A stretch of 29,031 bases of DNA from CAG-611 sp964487215 (GTDB taxonomy: Bacteria > Bacillota_I > Bacilli_A > RF39 > UBA660): contig CAZAPU010000004.1 of the NCBI GenBank assembly GCA_964487215.1, positions 1 to 29,031 of the forward strand. The letters run 5' to 3'. The translations under genes and the position numbers were made by a program. This document shows, in pieces, positions 15,831 through 23,553 of this stretch; the stretch's first letter is position 1, and each line of letters starts with the position of its first letter. The notes beneath the pieces were generated by a model. The model searched no databases and was not told the origin of the DNA. It worked only from the letters and a program-made list of their open reading frames with translations.

Positions 15831-18068
15831 TTATTTCCAAACTGAATATGCATCAGTCATTTGACTCATCACGAAATCAGCATCCCAATAATGTGATAAG
15901 CTTTCATTGTTTGGATCTACTACACGGAATTGATTTCCGTTTACTCCTGCTAAAACCATATAATGAGAACCACTCGTAAAAGTACCTTTTCCTACTAAAA
16001 TAAGAACTAATTTTCCACTTGCTAAAGCTTCGCTTATTGCGGATTTATTTGCCCCTATATGAGAAGATTCTAAGCCAAATCTAGATTTCACTTCTCCTCT
16101 TGATAGCATTAATCTAGGATTTGATCCATTTCCCCAACAAAAATCAGAACTTATTGGGCAAAATGTTTTAACCATATAAGGCGGATCATAATCTTGTTGT
16201 AAATATGTTGAAACTATAATGGCTAGTGAAGTGACACCACATCCTGCTTTTGCTATACTAGTTCCAAAAACTGCATTATATTCTGGATACCATTTTTGAT
16301 TATAGTATTTAATTCCGTCCATATCAAATGAAGAAGTTGTATCTGTAATTCCTGCACAATCTTGAAGATAAACATAGCACTTAAATGTATAATAACTTGA
16401 ATAGTTACTACTATAGCCATTATCATTTGTTCTAATTGTTTCAACATCAGTAAAAGTTTTATTTGCAAAACCAAAACTGCCACTTGCATTCCAACCATGA
16501 CTCATAGTTATTGAGCCATTATCCATGCTTTCAATTACACCGACATGACCGGGTTTTCCGTTACTTGTTCCTCCTGGTGTATTGGACATATCCCACACTA
16601 TAACAGCACCTGGTTGAGGTGAATATAAATCATAGGAAATCGTATACTTATCAGAATAATAATCACAAAATTGATTCGCATTAGGAAAAGAAGTGATTTT
16701 TTCACCTGTTATTTCACCCATTCTGCCAGCAGCATACCACACACATTGATATGTAGGGTTACTCCAACTCCACCATGAATCAGCTGTTGTTGGTCTAGTC
16801 GTTCTCATATCTGGTAGTATACCTGTACAGCTACTGCAGTAACTATTTATTCCTGTTTCTCTATCCATTGTTTCTGGCAAACTATTGCATTCATTTTCAT
16901 CTATATATTCTACTTTTGCTAACTTCATTCTAGTTTCAGATAATTTTTTTACATTGTTTTCTGACAATATTGTTTCATCAAATGAATCTAGTTTTACTTT
17001 ACATTCTGATTTGGGATTTTCATATCCAAAATATTTATTTAATGAAACAGCAACTTCGTTTTTAAATACTTCAATTCTTATTGGCTCCGAACCCATTGTA
17101 GCTAAAGTTGTTTCTTTTACTACAGCATCATTAATATTTACATCTTTATAAATTGCTCCTAAATGAGAATATTTAGTTTTATAACTTGTTTGATCATATT
17201 TATATTCTCCGTTTATATTATGATCTATTATTACAAATTTTCCATCTGTTTCATTTTCACCTATTTCAACAATTGTACCTGGTTGTACAGCATAAACTTT
17301 TGTACCTGCTGATGCTGTTAAATCTACTCCATAATTATATTTAAATTCATAATTATCCGTATTAGTACCTTCATAATATAATCCTTCTCCTCTTGCAACT
17401 GTCCAAGCATCATCCGGTAAAGGATCTAACATAGTACATATAAAGTTTTCTGTTATGTTATGTAAAACAACATGTGTTCCAGAAGTTACTGTTAAAATCC
17501 CTATTAAAACTATTAGAAGTATTGCCACAAAAAATCCAATGGCAATAATTTTTATTTTTACTACAACAGGTAAATTCTTCCAACCTTTTTTTGCTGCAGC
17601 CCCAGCTGCATCTTTACCCTTCTTTTTTTTAAATCTATCTCTTAATCCTCTTAGACCACCTTGTTTTTTATCTTCACCCGAAGTTAATCCATCTTTCTTA
17701 TGTAATCCGCCTATATCAGATTTTTTATTATTTGCATTATCTTTTTTATCTAAACCTTTTTTATCTTTATCTAAACCTTTTTTATCTTTATCTAAACCTT
17801 TTTTATTATCTGAATTATTTTCACCAGAAGGCATTCCATTTGGATTTTGTTCAGCTCCAGCAGGAGGTACTTGATTATTCTTATTTTCAGGTATAATATC
17901 TTTTTTATCATTATCTAATTGCTGATTAGAACTTTTTAGTCCACTATTAAAACCTTGTTTTAAACCAGAACCAAAATTCTTTGCCATATTGCCAGCTTTT
18001 GAGCCAAGATTTTCAACTTGTTGTTCTACCTCTTGATTCTCATCTGAAACATTATATTCCTCATCCAT
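15831..18068 (-). CDS. T4SS-associated cell-wall hydrolase: degenerate M23, CHAP and C39-like domains
   Basis: T4SSs of Gram-positive bacteria carry a VirB1-like wall hydrolase that opens peptidoglycan for the channel. This 745-residue protein has a cytoplasmic Lys/Asp/Gly-rich region (1-165) containing tandem GLDKDKK repeats, and one membrane helix (173-196). The outer part has three domains. The M23/LytM-like fold (about 225-345) reads NYGVD where HxGxD is expected, so the first zinc His is Asn (Asn245). The CHAP domain (about 410-570) has Cys442 in QCVWYAAGR and His508 in GHVGVIE. The C39-like peptidase (about 580-745) has Cys610 in AGCGVTS, His702 in GSHYMV and Asp718. The CHAP and C39 catalytic residues look intact. 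The lipoprotein gene follows by 19 bases. Confidence 0.9.
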   Translation of the reverse strand: MDEEYNVSDENQEVEQQVENLGSKAGNMAKNFGSGLKQGFNSGLKSSNQQLDNDKKDIIPENKNNQVPPAGAEQNPNGMPSGENNSDNKKGLDKDKKGLDKDKKGLDKKDNANNKKSDIGGLHKKDGLTSGEDKKQGGLRGLRDRFKKKKGKDAAGAAAKKGWKNLPVVVKIKIIAIGFFVAILLIVLIGILTVTSGTHVVLHNITENFICTMLDPLPDDAWTVARGEGLYYEGTNTDNYEFKYNYGVDLTASAGTKVYAVQPGTIVEIGENETDGKFVIIDHNINGEYKYDQTSYKTKYSHLGAIYKDVNINDAVVKETTLATMGSEPIRIEVFKNEVAVSLNKYFGYENPKSECKVKLDSFDETILSENNVKKLSETRMKLAKVEYIDENECNSLPETMDRETGINSYCSSCTGILPDMRTTRPTTADSWWSWSNPTYQCVWYAAGRMGEITGEKITSFPNANQFCDYYSDKYTISYDLYSPQPGAVIVWDMSNTPGGTSNGKPGHVGVIESMDNGSITMSHGWNASGSFGFANKTFTDVETIRTNDNGYSSNYSSYYTFKCYVYLQDCAGITDTTSSFDMDGIKYYNQKWYPEYNAVFGTSIAKAGCGVTSLAIIVSTYLQQDYDPPYMVKTFCPISSDFCWGNGSNPRLMLSRGEVKSRFGLESSHIGANKSAISEALASGKLVLILVGKGTFTSGSHYMVLAGVNGNQFRVVDPNNESLSHYWDADFVMSQMTDAYSVWK
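17745..17806. repeat. 21-base tandem repeat, about three copies
   Basis: A 21-base unit recurs with a perfect period over 62 bases (TATCTAAACC at 17747, 17768 and 17789). It encodes GLDKDKK repeats in the cytoplasmic part of the hydrolase. Copy number could vary by slippage in steps of seven residues without breaking the frame. Confidence 0.9.
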
Positions 18069-18089
18069 GTTATCACCTTCTTATCACAG

Positions 18090-18118
18090 CTAATATTTTC
18101 TAATTATCATTTTATCAA
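18090..18118 (-). promoter_or_regulatory. Possible hydrolase promoter
   Basis: TTGATA (18113-18118), 17 bases and TATTAG (18090-18095) on the minus strand lie right after the terminator of the preceding gene and about 20 bases before the hydrolase ATG. The -10 matches only 4 of 6 bases. Confidence 0.35.
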
Positions 18119-18121
18119 TTA

Positions 18122-18155
18122 ACAAAAAAAAAGTAAATAGCATTAACTATTTACT
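18122..18155 (-). terminator. Terminator between VirB2-like gene A and the hydrolase
   Basis: AGTAAATAG (18132-18140) and CTATTTACT (18147-18155) form a perfect 9-bp stem followed by eight T on the minus strand. It would end or limit transcription after the first VirB2-like gene. Confidence 0.8.
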
Positions 18156-18166
18156 ATATTATATTT

Positions 18167-18529
18167 TTATTGTTTTCCCCAAGCTGCTCCTGCTGCAGAT
18201 GCACATTCAGCTGAATTTGGTCTAGTAGAACATAACCAACAAATCTTTGATTCATCATCAGATCCTAAATTTTGTCCAACCAAGTTAAATACTACTTGTA
18301 CTAGAGTTACAACGAAGAAAATAACTACACCATAGATCAATCTCTTTATTAACATTTTTTGTGCTTCTTTTATTTCCTTTTCTTCTCCAGCCATTACAGC
18401 TTTTCCTAAATCCAACATTGCTAAAACAATAATAATTATAGGTATTACTATTTTTATAATATTAATTAACTTTCCAACTAATTGCCAAATATTTGCAGAA
18501 TCCGTACAAAAATTTAATACTTCTAACAT
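18167..18529 (-). CDS. VirB2-like two-helix protein A
   Basis: This is a small membrane protein of 120 residues with two helices (about 20-42 and 66-90) and the charged loop GEEKEIKEAQKMLIKRLI between them. It is paralogous to the 14608-14988 protein in the loop and second helix. Unlike that protein it has no classical signal peptide, only a short N-terminus with one Cys. It carries a C-terminal extension with ICWLCSTRPNSAEC (three Cys). It is likely a pilin-like or channel subunit of the T4SS. It has its own TTGACA promoter and an immediate terminator, so it can be made in excess of the other parts. Confidence 0.72.
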   Translation of the reverse strand: MLEVLNFCTDSANIWQLVGKLINIIKIVIPIIIIVLAMLDLGKAVMAGEEKEIKEAQKMLIKRLIYGVVIFFVVTLVQVVFNLVGQNLGSDDESKICWLCSTRPNSAECASAAGAAWGKQ

Positions 18530-18553
18530 GATATTACCTCGCTTTCTACCTTA

Positions 18554-18582
18554 ATCTTACATAAATTTATGTTTTTTGTCAA
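18554..18582 (-). promoter_or_regulatory. Promoter for VirB2-like gene A
   Basis: On the minus strand, consensus TTGACA (18577-18582), 17 bases and TAAGAT (18554-18559) lie about 25 bases upstream of the ATG at 18529. Confidence 0.6.
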
Positions 18583-18593
18583 TATAAAATATA

Positions 18594-20954
18594 TTATTTA
18601 CAATTACTTTTCATATTATTCTTTTCTCTTAATTCTTGTTCTTCATCACTTTTATTTAAAAGATATATTATTACAGTTCCAAGAACTAAAATTATTATTA
18701 TTTTTATTACATTAGCTAAAACCATTTCTTTTTCTGTTACTGGTTCTTCTTCAATTTCTTTAGCTGTTGTTTCAAATAGTTCTTCAGTTACAGTATCATT
18801 AATAGTTTCTTCTGCATTAACTATTCTTTCTATTTGTGTTTCTTCTTTTATTTCCTCAATAATAGGCTTTGCAAATATATTAGTTATATTATTTAATTTA
18901 TTAATATTATAATTATCAAAAATAGAAGTGGCATTTAATATATTAAAAATTGTTTGATTGAAGTTTACATTTTCATTATTATTAAAAATTATAGTAATAA
19001 GTAAATCACCATCTTGATAATCTTCAAAGCCAACTACTTTTTTAGGATTATTTATATTATCTATATTAATACCATTTTTTACAGTAGTATAACTGTTAAA
19101 AATTAAATCTTCACTAAAATCAATATCAAACTGAAATCCTTTTACATTTCCATCTGTTTCTAAATATATATTGTAATATATTAAATTGTTTTGTTCTACT
19201 CTATCAACAATAAAATTAGATTTTGTTGTTGTACCAGTTGCTGATAAATTTAATATATTTTTTTCTAATAAAACTAAATCGCTAATATTAATTAGACCAT
19301 CATCATTAATATCATATCTATCTAATTGCTCTTCTGTAGAATTTGTAATAGTCAGTAAATTATTATTAAATGCAATTATATCATCACTATCTACTTTTCC
19401 ATTATTATCAATATCTCCTTTAATAATAATATTATAGGTTTTTAATAAATTATTATCTCTATCTTTCAATATTAATTCAGTTGTATTAGTTACATAGCTA
19501 CTTGATTCATTAATATTATAATTAAATCCATAATCAATATTATTATTTAAATCTAGTATTTCTAATTGCCCTAATATTCCATTTAATAAAATATAATCAC
19601 TTCTTACTTGTAAATCATAGGTTGCGGTATTTTTTAATGATAATGGATAAAAAGCTAATTTTGCTGCAATAATTTTGTCTTTTGTTTCATCACTTAATTC
19701 ACTATTGGATAAAAAGTTCATCAACAAATCAATCGTATCTTCATCTTCTGATTTTAATAATTCAACTAAATTATCTATATGATCTAATACTTTAGTACTA
19801 TTTAAGTATTCTCTATAAGTTTCAATGTTAGTTTTTAATGTATTGATTATTGTTTCATCACTTTGTTTCCTTGCTAAATAAGTATTAATATCACTAATTA
19901 ATGTATTATAATCTGTTTCTAAACTAATTATGTTGTTGTAGCAATCAATTAAAGTTGTATCTAAACTATTTGAATAATTACTATAATTATCATTTTTATA
20001 ATCATTAATATCACTAAACCAATTAGTTAAACAAGTATTAGATGCAATATATTCATTTTCTAAATTACTTATATCTAAATCTAAACCTAATTGAATATAA
20101 TCATTATTTTGTAACCAAAATTCATTGATAGTATCAATAATATTATCATTTATTGTATCAATTGTATCATTCTTAGTTGTAAGATTATCAATTGTAATAC
20201 CTATCTTTTCTTCTTCCAAATCTTGCTTTGCTTCATCTATTAAACTATAAATACTAATATTATTAATAAGCATATTAGGAACATTTTGCAATAATAATTC
20301 ATCAGTTTCATAGGTTTCAATATTTGTTCTTTGGGTATCTATAATTGAAATATAATTATTAATTTTAGTTATAACTGCATTATAATTTGTTTGATTATCA
20401 GTCATTAATTGATTGTAATTACTATCTATACTATTTATAGAATTATAACTAGTTTGTAAATAGTAAGAAATTAATGAGTTTTCTATTTCTGTTTTTGTTA
20501 ATAAAACAATTTCTGTTGGTGTGCCTGAAACACTCTTTATATACTTAATATCACTAATATTATTTACATCAATAGTTGTTGTATCATTAGGCATATTAGA
20601 TGTATATTCTAATTCTTTACTTGGAAAAGAATTAGTAATTAATGAACTTAATAATATTCCAGAATCTAATATTGATAAATTACTATTATAAGAATCATCT
20701 AAAATATCTAATTGATTTTTTATATTAATAACTGATTCCTTATAAGCATTATTAGTTAAATATAATGGATCTAATTCTGATAAATTTATTTTATTTTTTA
20801 CACTATCAACTTTGCTTTTTATTTCTTCACTATAATTATATACTTCTCCAGTAGTTAAAGCATTTACTATTGGAAGAGATATTCCTACAAAAAAATTACC
20901 TAATATCAAAAGTAACATAAAAATAGAACTTAAAAGTCTATGATTTTTTTTCAC
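18594..20954 (-). CDS. Secreted, membrane-anchored surface protein with dockerin and cohesin-like domains
   Basis: This 786-residue protein has a signal peptide (1-32) and a long Asn/Ile/Asp-rich, largely helical stalk (about 35-440). A beta-rich linker leads to a type I dockerin (about 513-570) with two calcium loops, GDIDNNGKVDSDD and YDINDDGLINISDL. Next is a segment resembling a cohesin/carbohydrate-binding-like beta-sandwich (about 580-695; YYNIYLETDGNVKGFQFDID). A Glu/Thr-rich spacer, one membrane helix (745-766) and a charged tail end the protein. Dockerins bind cohesins, so a dockerin beside a cohesin-like domain suggests self-association or intramolecular pairing. It is the first gene of the T4SS locus, read toward it, and may be an adhesin or mating-contact protein. 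No enzyme domain is visible. The cohesin call is weaker than the dockerin call. Confidence 0.8.
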   Translation of the reverse strand: MKKNHRLLSSIFMLLLILGNFFVGISLPIVNALTTGEVYNYSEEIKSKVDSVKNKINLSELDPLYLTNNAYKESVINIKNQLDILDDSYNSNLSILDSGILLSSLITNSFPSKELEYTSNMPNDTTTIDVNNISDIKYIKSVSGTPTEIVLLTKTEIENSLISYYLQTSYNSINSIDSNYNQLMTDNQTNYNAVITKINNYISIIDTQRTNIETYETDELLLQNVPNMLINNISIYSLIDEAKQDLEEEKIGITIDNLTTKNDTIDTINDNIIDTINEFWLQNNDYIQLGLDLDISNLENEYIASNTCLTNWFSDINDYKNDNYSNYSNSLDTTLIDCYNNIISLETDYNTLISDINTYLARKQSDETIINTLKTNIETYREYLNSTKVLDHIDNLVELLKSEDEDTIDLLMNFLSNSELSDETKDKIIAAKLAFYPLSLKNTATYDLQVRSDYILLNGILGQLEILDLNNNIDYGFNYNINESSSYVTNTTELILKDRDNNLLKTYNIIIKGDIDNNGKVDSDDIIAFNNNLLTITNSTEEQLDRYDINDDGLINISDLVLLEKNILNLSATGTTTKSNFIVDRVEQNNLIYYNIYLETDGNVKGFQFDIDFSEDLIFNSYTTVKNGINIDNINNPKKVVGFEDYQDGDLLITIIFNNNENVNFNQTIFNILNATSIFDNYNINKLNNITNIFAKPIIEEIKEETQIERIVNAEETINDTVTEELFETTAKEIEEEPVTEKEMVLANVIKIIIILVLGTVIIYLLNKSDEEQELREKNNMKSNCK

Positions 20955-21001
20955 CTAAAATACTCCCTTCAATTTTAATAATTATTACTATCTTCTATTT
21001 C

Positions 21002-21030
21002 ATTATAAATAAAAAGTATAAAATATTCAA
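21002..21030 (-). promoter_or_regulatory. Promoter of the T4SS locus (surface protein gene)
   Basis: TTGAAT (21025-21030), 17 bases and TATAAT (21002-21007) on the minus strand lie 48 bases upstream of the ATG at 20954. The -35 lies in the loop of the upstream terminator hairpin. Confidence 0.6.
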
Positions 21031-21043
21031 TTATTTTACACTT
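21007..21043 (-). terminator. Terminator after the 21067 ORF
   Basis: A 12-bp stem with one G-U pair (21014-21025 with 21032-21043) and a 6-base loop is followed by T-rich sequence on the minus strand. It marks the boundary between the deoA/HExxH transcript and the T4SS locus. Confidence 0.7.
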
Positions 21044-21066
21044 ATTTACACTTTCTTATAATATAA

Positions 21067-21510
21067 TTATTTTCTTTTGTTCTTGTTAACAATATAGTTA
21101 ATTACTATTCCTGCACTTGCAACAACTATTCCAAAAGGCCCCAGTACAAATGATAAACCTGCTCCAAGTAATGCTGCACCCGCTAGTTTGAACCATGCTT
21201 TTTTATTTAACATGAAATTTTGTTTCTTATTGGTAATCTTTTTATAATCTTGTTCTTCATTTTCAATAATATTGTATTTTTCATTGAATAAAATTTTATC
21301 ATAATATACCTTATCTTCATCTGTTAAACGATCTCGTTTTGTTGCTTGTATACTTATCATATATTCAATTGCATTTTTTATTCTTGTTTTTTGTTCTTCA
21401 TTGAGTGAAATTTTACCTTGGTTATAATTTATTAAAACTCTATTATAAATATAACAATTTTGAAGTTCTATGTGAAAAGATTTAAATTCTTCATTTTCTA
21501 ACAATTCCAA
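21067..21510 (-). CDS. Membrane-hairpin protein, probably the -1 frame continuation of the HExxH gene
   Basis: I do not recognise the family. The 147 residues as written begin at a TTG with no convincing ribosome site. The same frame is open upstream to 21586, giving coding-like sequence (YYLNIYNPDGSKKS) that overlaps the end of the HExxH gene. A seven-A run (21556-21562, minus strand) lies in the overlap. A -1 slip there would fuse the two ORFs into one protein of roughly 390 residues. The visible part is Lys/Glu-rich and helical, ending in a Gly/Ala-rich double membrane segment (about 105-140: AGAALLGAGLSFVLGPFGIVV) and a basic tail. It could equally be an indel-broken gene. Confidence 0.6.
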   Translation of the reverse strand: MELLENEEFKSFHIELQNCYIYNRVLINYNQGKISLNEEQKTRIKNAIEYMISIQATKRDRLTDEDKVYYDKILFNEKYNIIENEEQDYKKITNKKQNFMLNKKAWFKLAGAALLGAGLSFVLGPFGIVVASAGIVINYIVNKNKRK

Positions 21511-21545
21511 TAAAGACTTTTTACTACCATCAGGATTATAAATAT

Positions 21546-22241
21546 TTAAATAATATTTTTTTCTTCTAATATTTCTGGATTTTCTTTAATTTGTTTATCA
21601 AGTTCTTTAATAAATGTATTTATATCATAATTTATATAATTTTTAATCATCTCATGCTTTGTTTCTATGAATTTGCTATCAATTATATCTAACATTTCTT
21701 TATCGTTTTTAAATAATTCTTTTATTTTATTAATTGCATATAAATCAGCTTCAATTTCTTCTATAAAATTATCATGATTTAAAAGATAATAATCTCTATC
21801 TTGTCTAGATTCTATCCAAGTATATGGATTAAAATTATTATTTTCATTTCTATCATAGCTTTCTTTCATATGATAATATTCATGAAAAGTAGTTTTTAAT
21901 AATTTAATAATTTGGATTCTTATATCATAGGGATACAATATACTATAAAGATGATCACTGCATATTAAAATTGAATTTGTTTGAGGATCATATTGTCCTG
22001 TCATTGTTTGATATTTTTTATAAGATGGAACAAAAGATTTTATTAAATTATAATTTCCTTTATTATTTTGCTTATAATATTCTATAAAACTGAAACAATT
22101 AATTTGCTCTTCAGATAATGCTATATTATCTTCAACTGCTTGATTTAATAGAATCTTCTTTACTAAATCAGCCATTTCAATTTTAGTGATTTTTCCTTTA
22201 GCAAAATATTTATATAATTGTTCTTGTATTTCTTCCATCAT
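21546..22241 (-). CDS. HExxH putative zinc metallopeptidase
   Basis: This 231-residue protein has a zinc-peptidase signature: HEYYH at 120-124 and, about 40 residues on, EEIEAD (161-166), as in gluzincins where Glu is the third ligand. No signal peptide is visible, so it is probably cytoplasmic. The fold could be M48-like or ImmA/IrrE-like; I cannot decide from the sequence. It follows deoA by 8 bases with GAGG 6 bases before the ATG (the upstream ATG of two adjacent ones). The last codons run through an A7 tract at 21556-21562 that may allow -1 frameshifting into the following membrane ORF, which would attach a membrane hairpin to the peptidase. Confidence 0.68.
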   Translation of the reverse strand: MMEEIQEQLYKYFAKGKITKIEMADLVKKILLNQAVEDNIALSEEQINCFSFIEYYKQNNKGNYNLIKSFVPSYKKYQTMTGQYDPQTNSILICSDHLYSILYPYDIRIQIIKLLKTTFHEYYHMKESYDRNENNNFNPYTWIESRQDRDYYLLNHDNFIEEIEADLYAINKIKELFKNDKEMLDIIDSKFIETKHEMIKNYINYDINTFIKELDKQIKENPEILEEKNII

Positions 22242-22249
22242 ATTTTACC

Positions 22250-23503
22250 TCACTTTATTACTTTAATTATAAGATTTGGTTGTTTTATTTGAAACCAAAC
22301 TATTCTATAATAATTATTTATATCTATATCTATATTTTTACCATATAAAGTACATAATAAAGTACCTTTTTTTATATAATCTCCTACATTTTTATTAAGA
22401 ATAACACCAGCATTATAATCAATGGAATCTTCTTTATTAATTCTTCCTGCTCCAAGTTTCATACAAATCTTACCCATTTCTAAAGCATCAATACTTTTTA
22501 TATAACCTTGTTTTTTAGAAAAAACTTCAATACCTTTTGATAATTGTAAATGATTTAAATTACCAGATTGATAATTAACAAATTCTAAAAACTTATTATA
22601 TGCAGAACCATTTTCTAATACTTCTAATACTTGTTTTTTAGCAAAGTCTAACTTAATATTTTTAACCATACTTATCATTTCACTAGCCATATATATTATT
22701 AAATCATAAAAATTATTATGTATTTTATTTTGTAGCATATCAATAACTTCAATTATTTCAATAGTATTACCAATATTGTTACCTAATGGATTATCCATTT
22801 TTGTTAAAATACATCTTACTTCTCTATTATAATTTTTTCCTATTTCTATCATGATATTAGCTAATCTTGTAGCTGATTTTATATCTTTTACTAAAGCACC
22901 TTTACCAACTTTTAAATCTATTAATATTTTATTTGCTCCACTAGCAATTTTTTTACTCATAATTGAAGCTGCAATTAATCCAATACTTTCTGTTGTATTT
23001 GTTACATCCCTTAATGCATATACTTTTTTATCCATTGGACATAAATTCTTAATTTGACTAGTTATAGCAAATCCAATTTCATTTACTTGCTTAATAAACT
23101 CTTCTTCAGTTAAATTAACATTTACTCCAATGCTTTCTAATTTATCTATTGTGCCCCCAGTATGGCCTAATGCTCTACCACTCATTTTTGGCATTTTTAA
23201 ACCACAAGCTGCTACAATAGGTCCAAGGATTAAAGTTGTTTTATCGCCAACTCCTCCTGTTGAATGTTTATCTATTGTAATTCCTAAGTTACTTAAATCT
23301 AATTGATCACCACTTTTTATAAATATATCTGTCAAATTAATTATTTCCTTATTACTTAAATCATTTTTGCATATTGATTTTAATAATAAAGTCATATCTT
23401 CATCTGAAATTTCATTATTTAAATAACCATTAAAAAAATAATCTAATTCTTCATAGTTTAATTCTTGATTATTATCTTTTTTTTCTATTATTTTATTTAT
23501 CAT
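22250..23503 (-). CDS. deoA: Pyrimidine-nucleoside phosphorylase
   Basis: This enzyme splits thymidine or uridine/deoxyuridine with phosphate to base and (deoxy)ribose-1-phosphate in nucleoside salvage. The 417 residues match the whole family length. They carry KHSTGGVGDKTT (79-90) and MSGRALGHTGGTIDKLE (107-123) for phosphate binding, and ALRDVT with Arg165 plus SIMSKK with Ser180/Lys184 for base binding. A loop usually reading KTG-x-GAFMK is VGKGALVK here, a mild divergence. GGTGAT precedes the ATG and a TATAAT promoter sits in the 35-base gap after the XRE gene. The stop is TGA. Whether it is pdp (broad) or deoA (thymidine) specific cannot be told. Confidence 0.92.
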   Translation of the reverse strand: MINKIIEKKDNNQELNYEELDYFFNGYLNNEISDEDMTLLLKSICKNDLSNKEIINLTDIFIKSGDQLDLSNLGITIDKHSTGGVGDKTTLILGPIVAACGLKMPKMSGRALGHTGGTIDKLESIGVNVNLTEEEFIKQVNEIGFAITSQIKNLCPMDKKVYALRDVTNTTESIGLIAASIMSKKIASGANKILIDLKVGKGALVKDIKSATRLANIMIEIGKNYNREVRCILTKMDNPLGNNIGNTIEIIEVIDMLQNKIHNNFYDLIIYMASEMISMVKNIKLDFAKKQVLEVLENGSAYNKFLEFVNYQSGNLNHLQLSKGIEVFSKKQGYIKSIDALEMGKICMKLGAGRINKEDSIDYNAGVILNKNVGDYIKKGTLLCTLYGKNIDIDINNYYRIVWFQIKQPNLIIKVIK

Positions 23504-23518
23504 ACTATCACCATTTTC

Positions 23519-23547
23519 ATTATAATAAAAAAAGAACTTTAAAACAA
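23519..23547 (-). promoter_or_regulatory. Promoter for deoA, overlapping the XRE terminator
   Basis: TTGTTT (23542-23547), 17 bases and TATAAT (23519-23524) on the minus strand lie 16 bases upstream of the deoA ATG. The -35 begins inside the loop of the terminator hairpin. Confidence 0.5.
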
Positions 23548-23553
23548 GTTCTT
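23525..23553 (-). terminator. Terminator after the XRE gene
   Basis: AAGAACTT (23532-23539) and AAGTTCTT (23546-23553) form a perfect 8-bp stem with a 6-base loop and seven T on the minus strand. It overlaps the XRE stop codon. Confidence 0.8.

Noticed and set aside
17455..17874. 139-codon plus-strand ORF
   Set aside because: It is antisense to the hydrolase; the repeated LSKPF stretch is only the reverse reading of the 21-base repeat.
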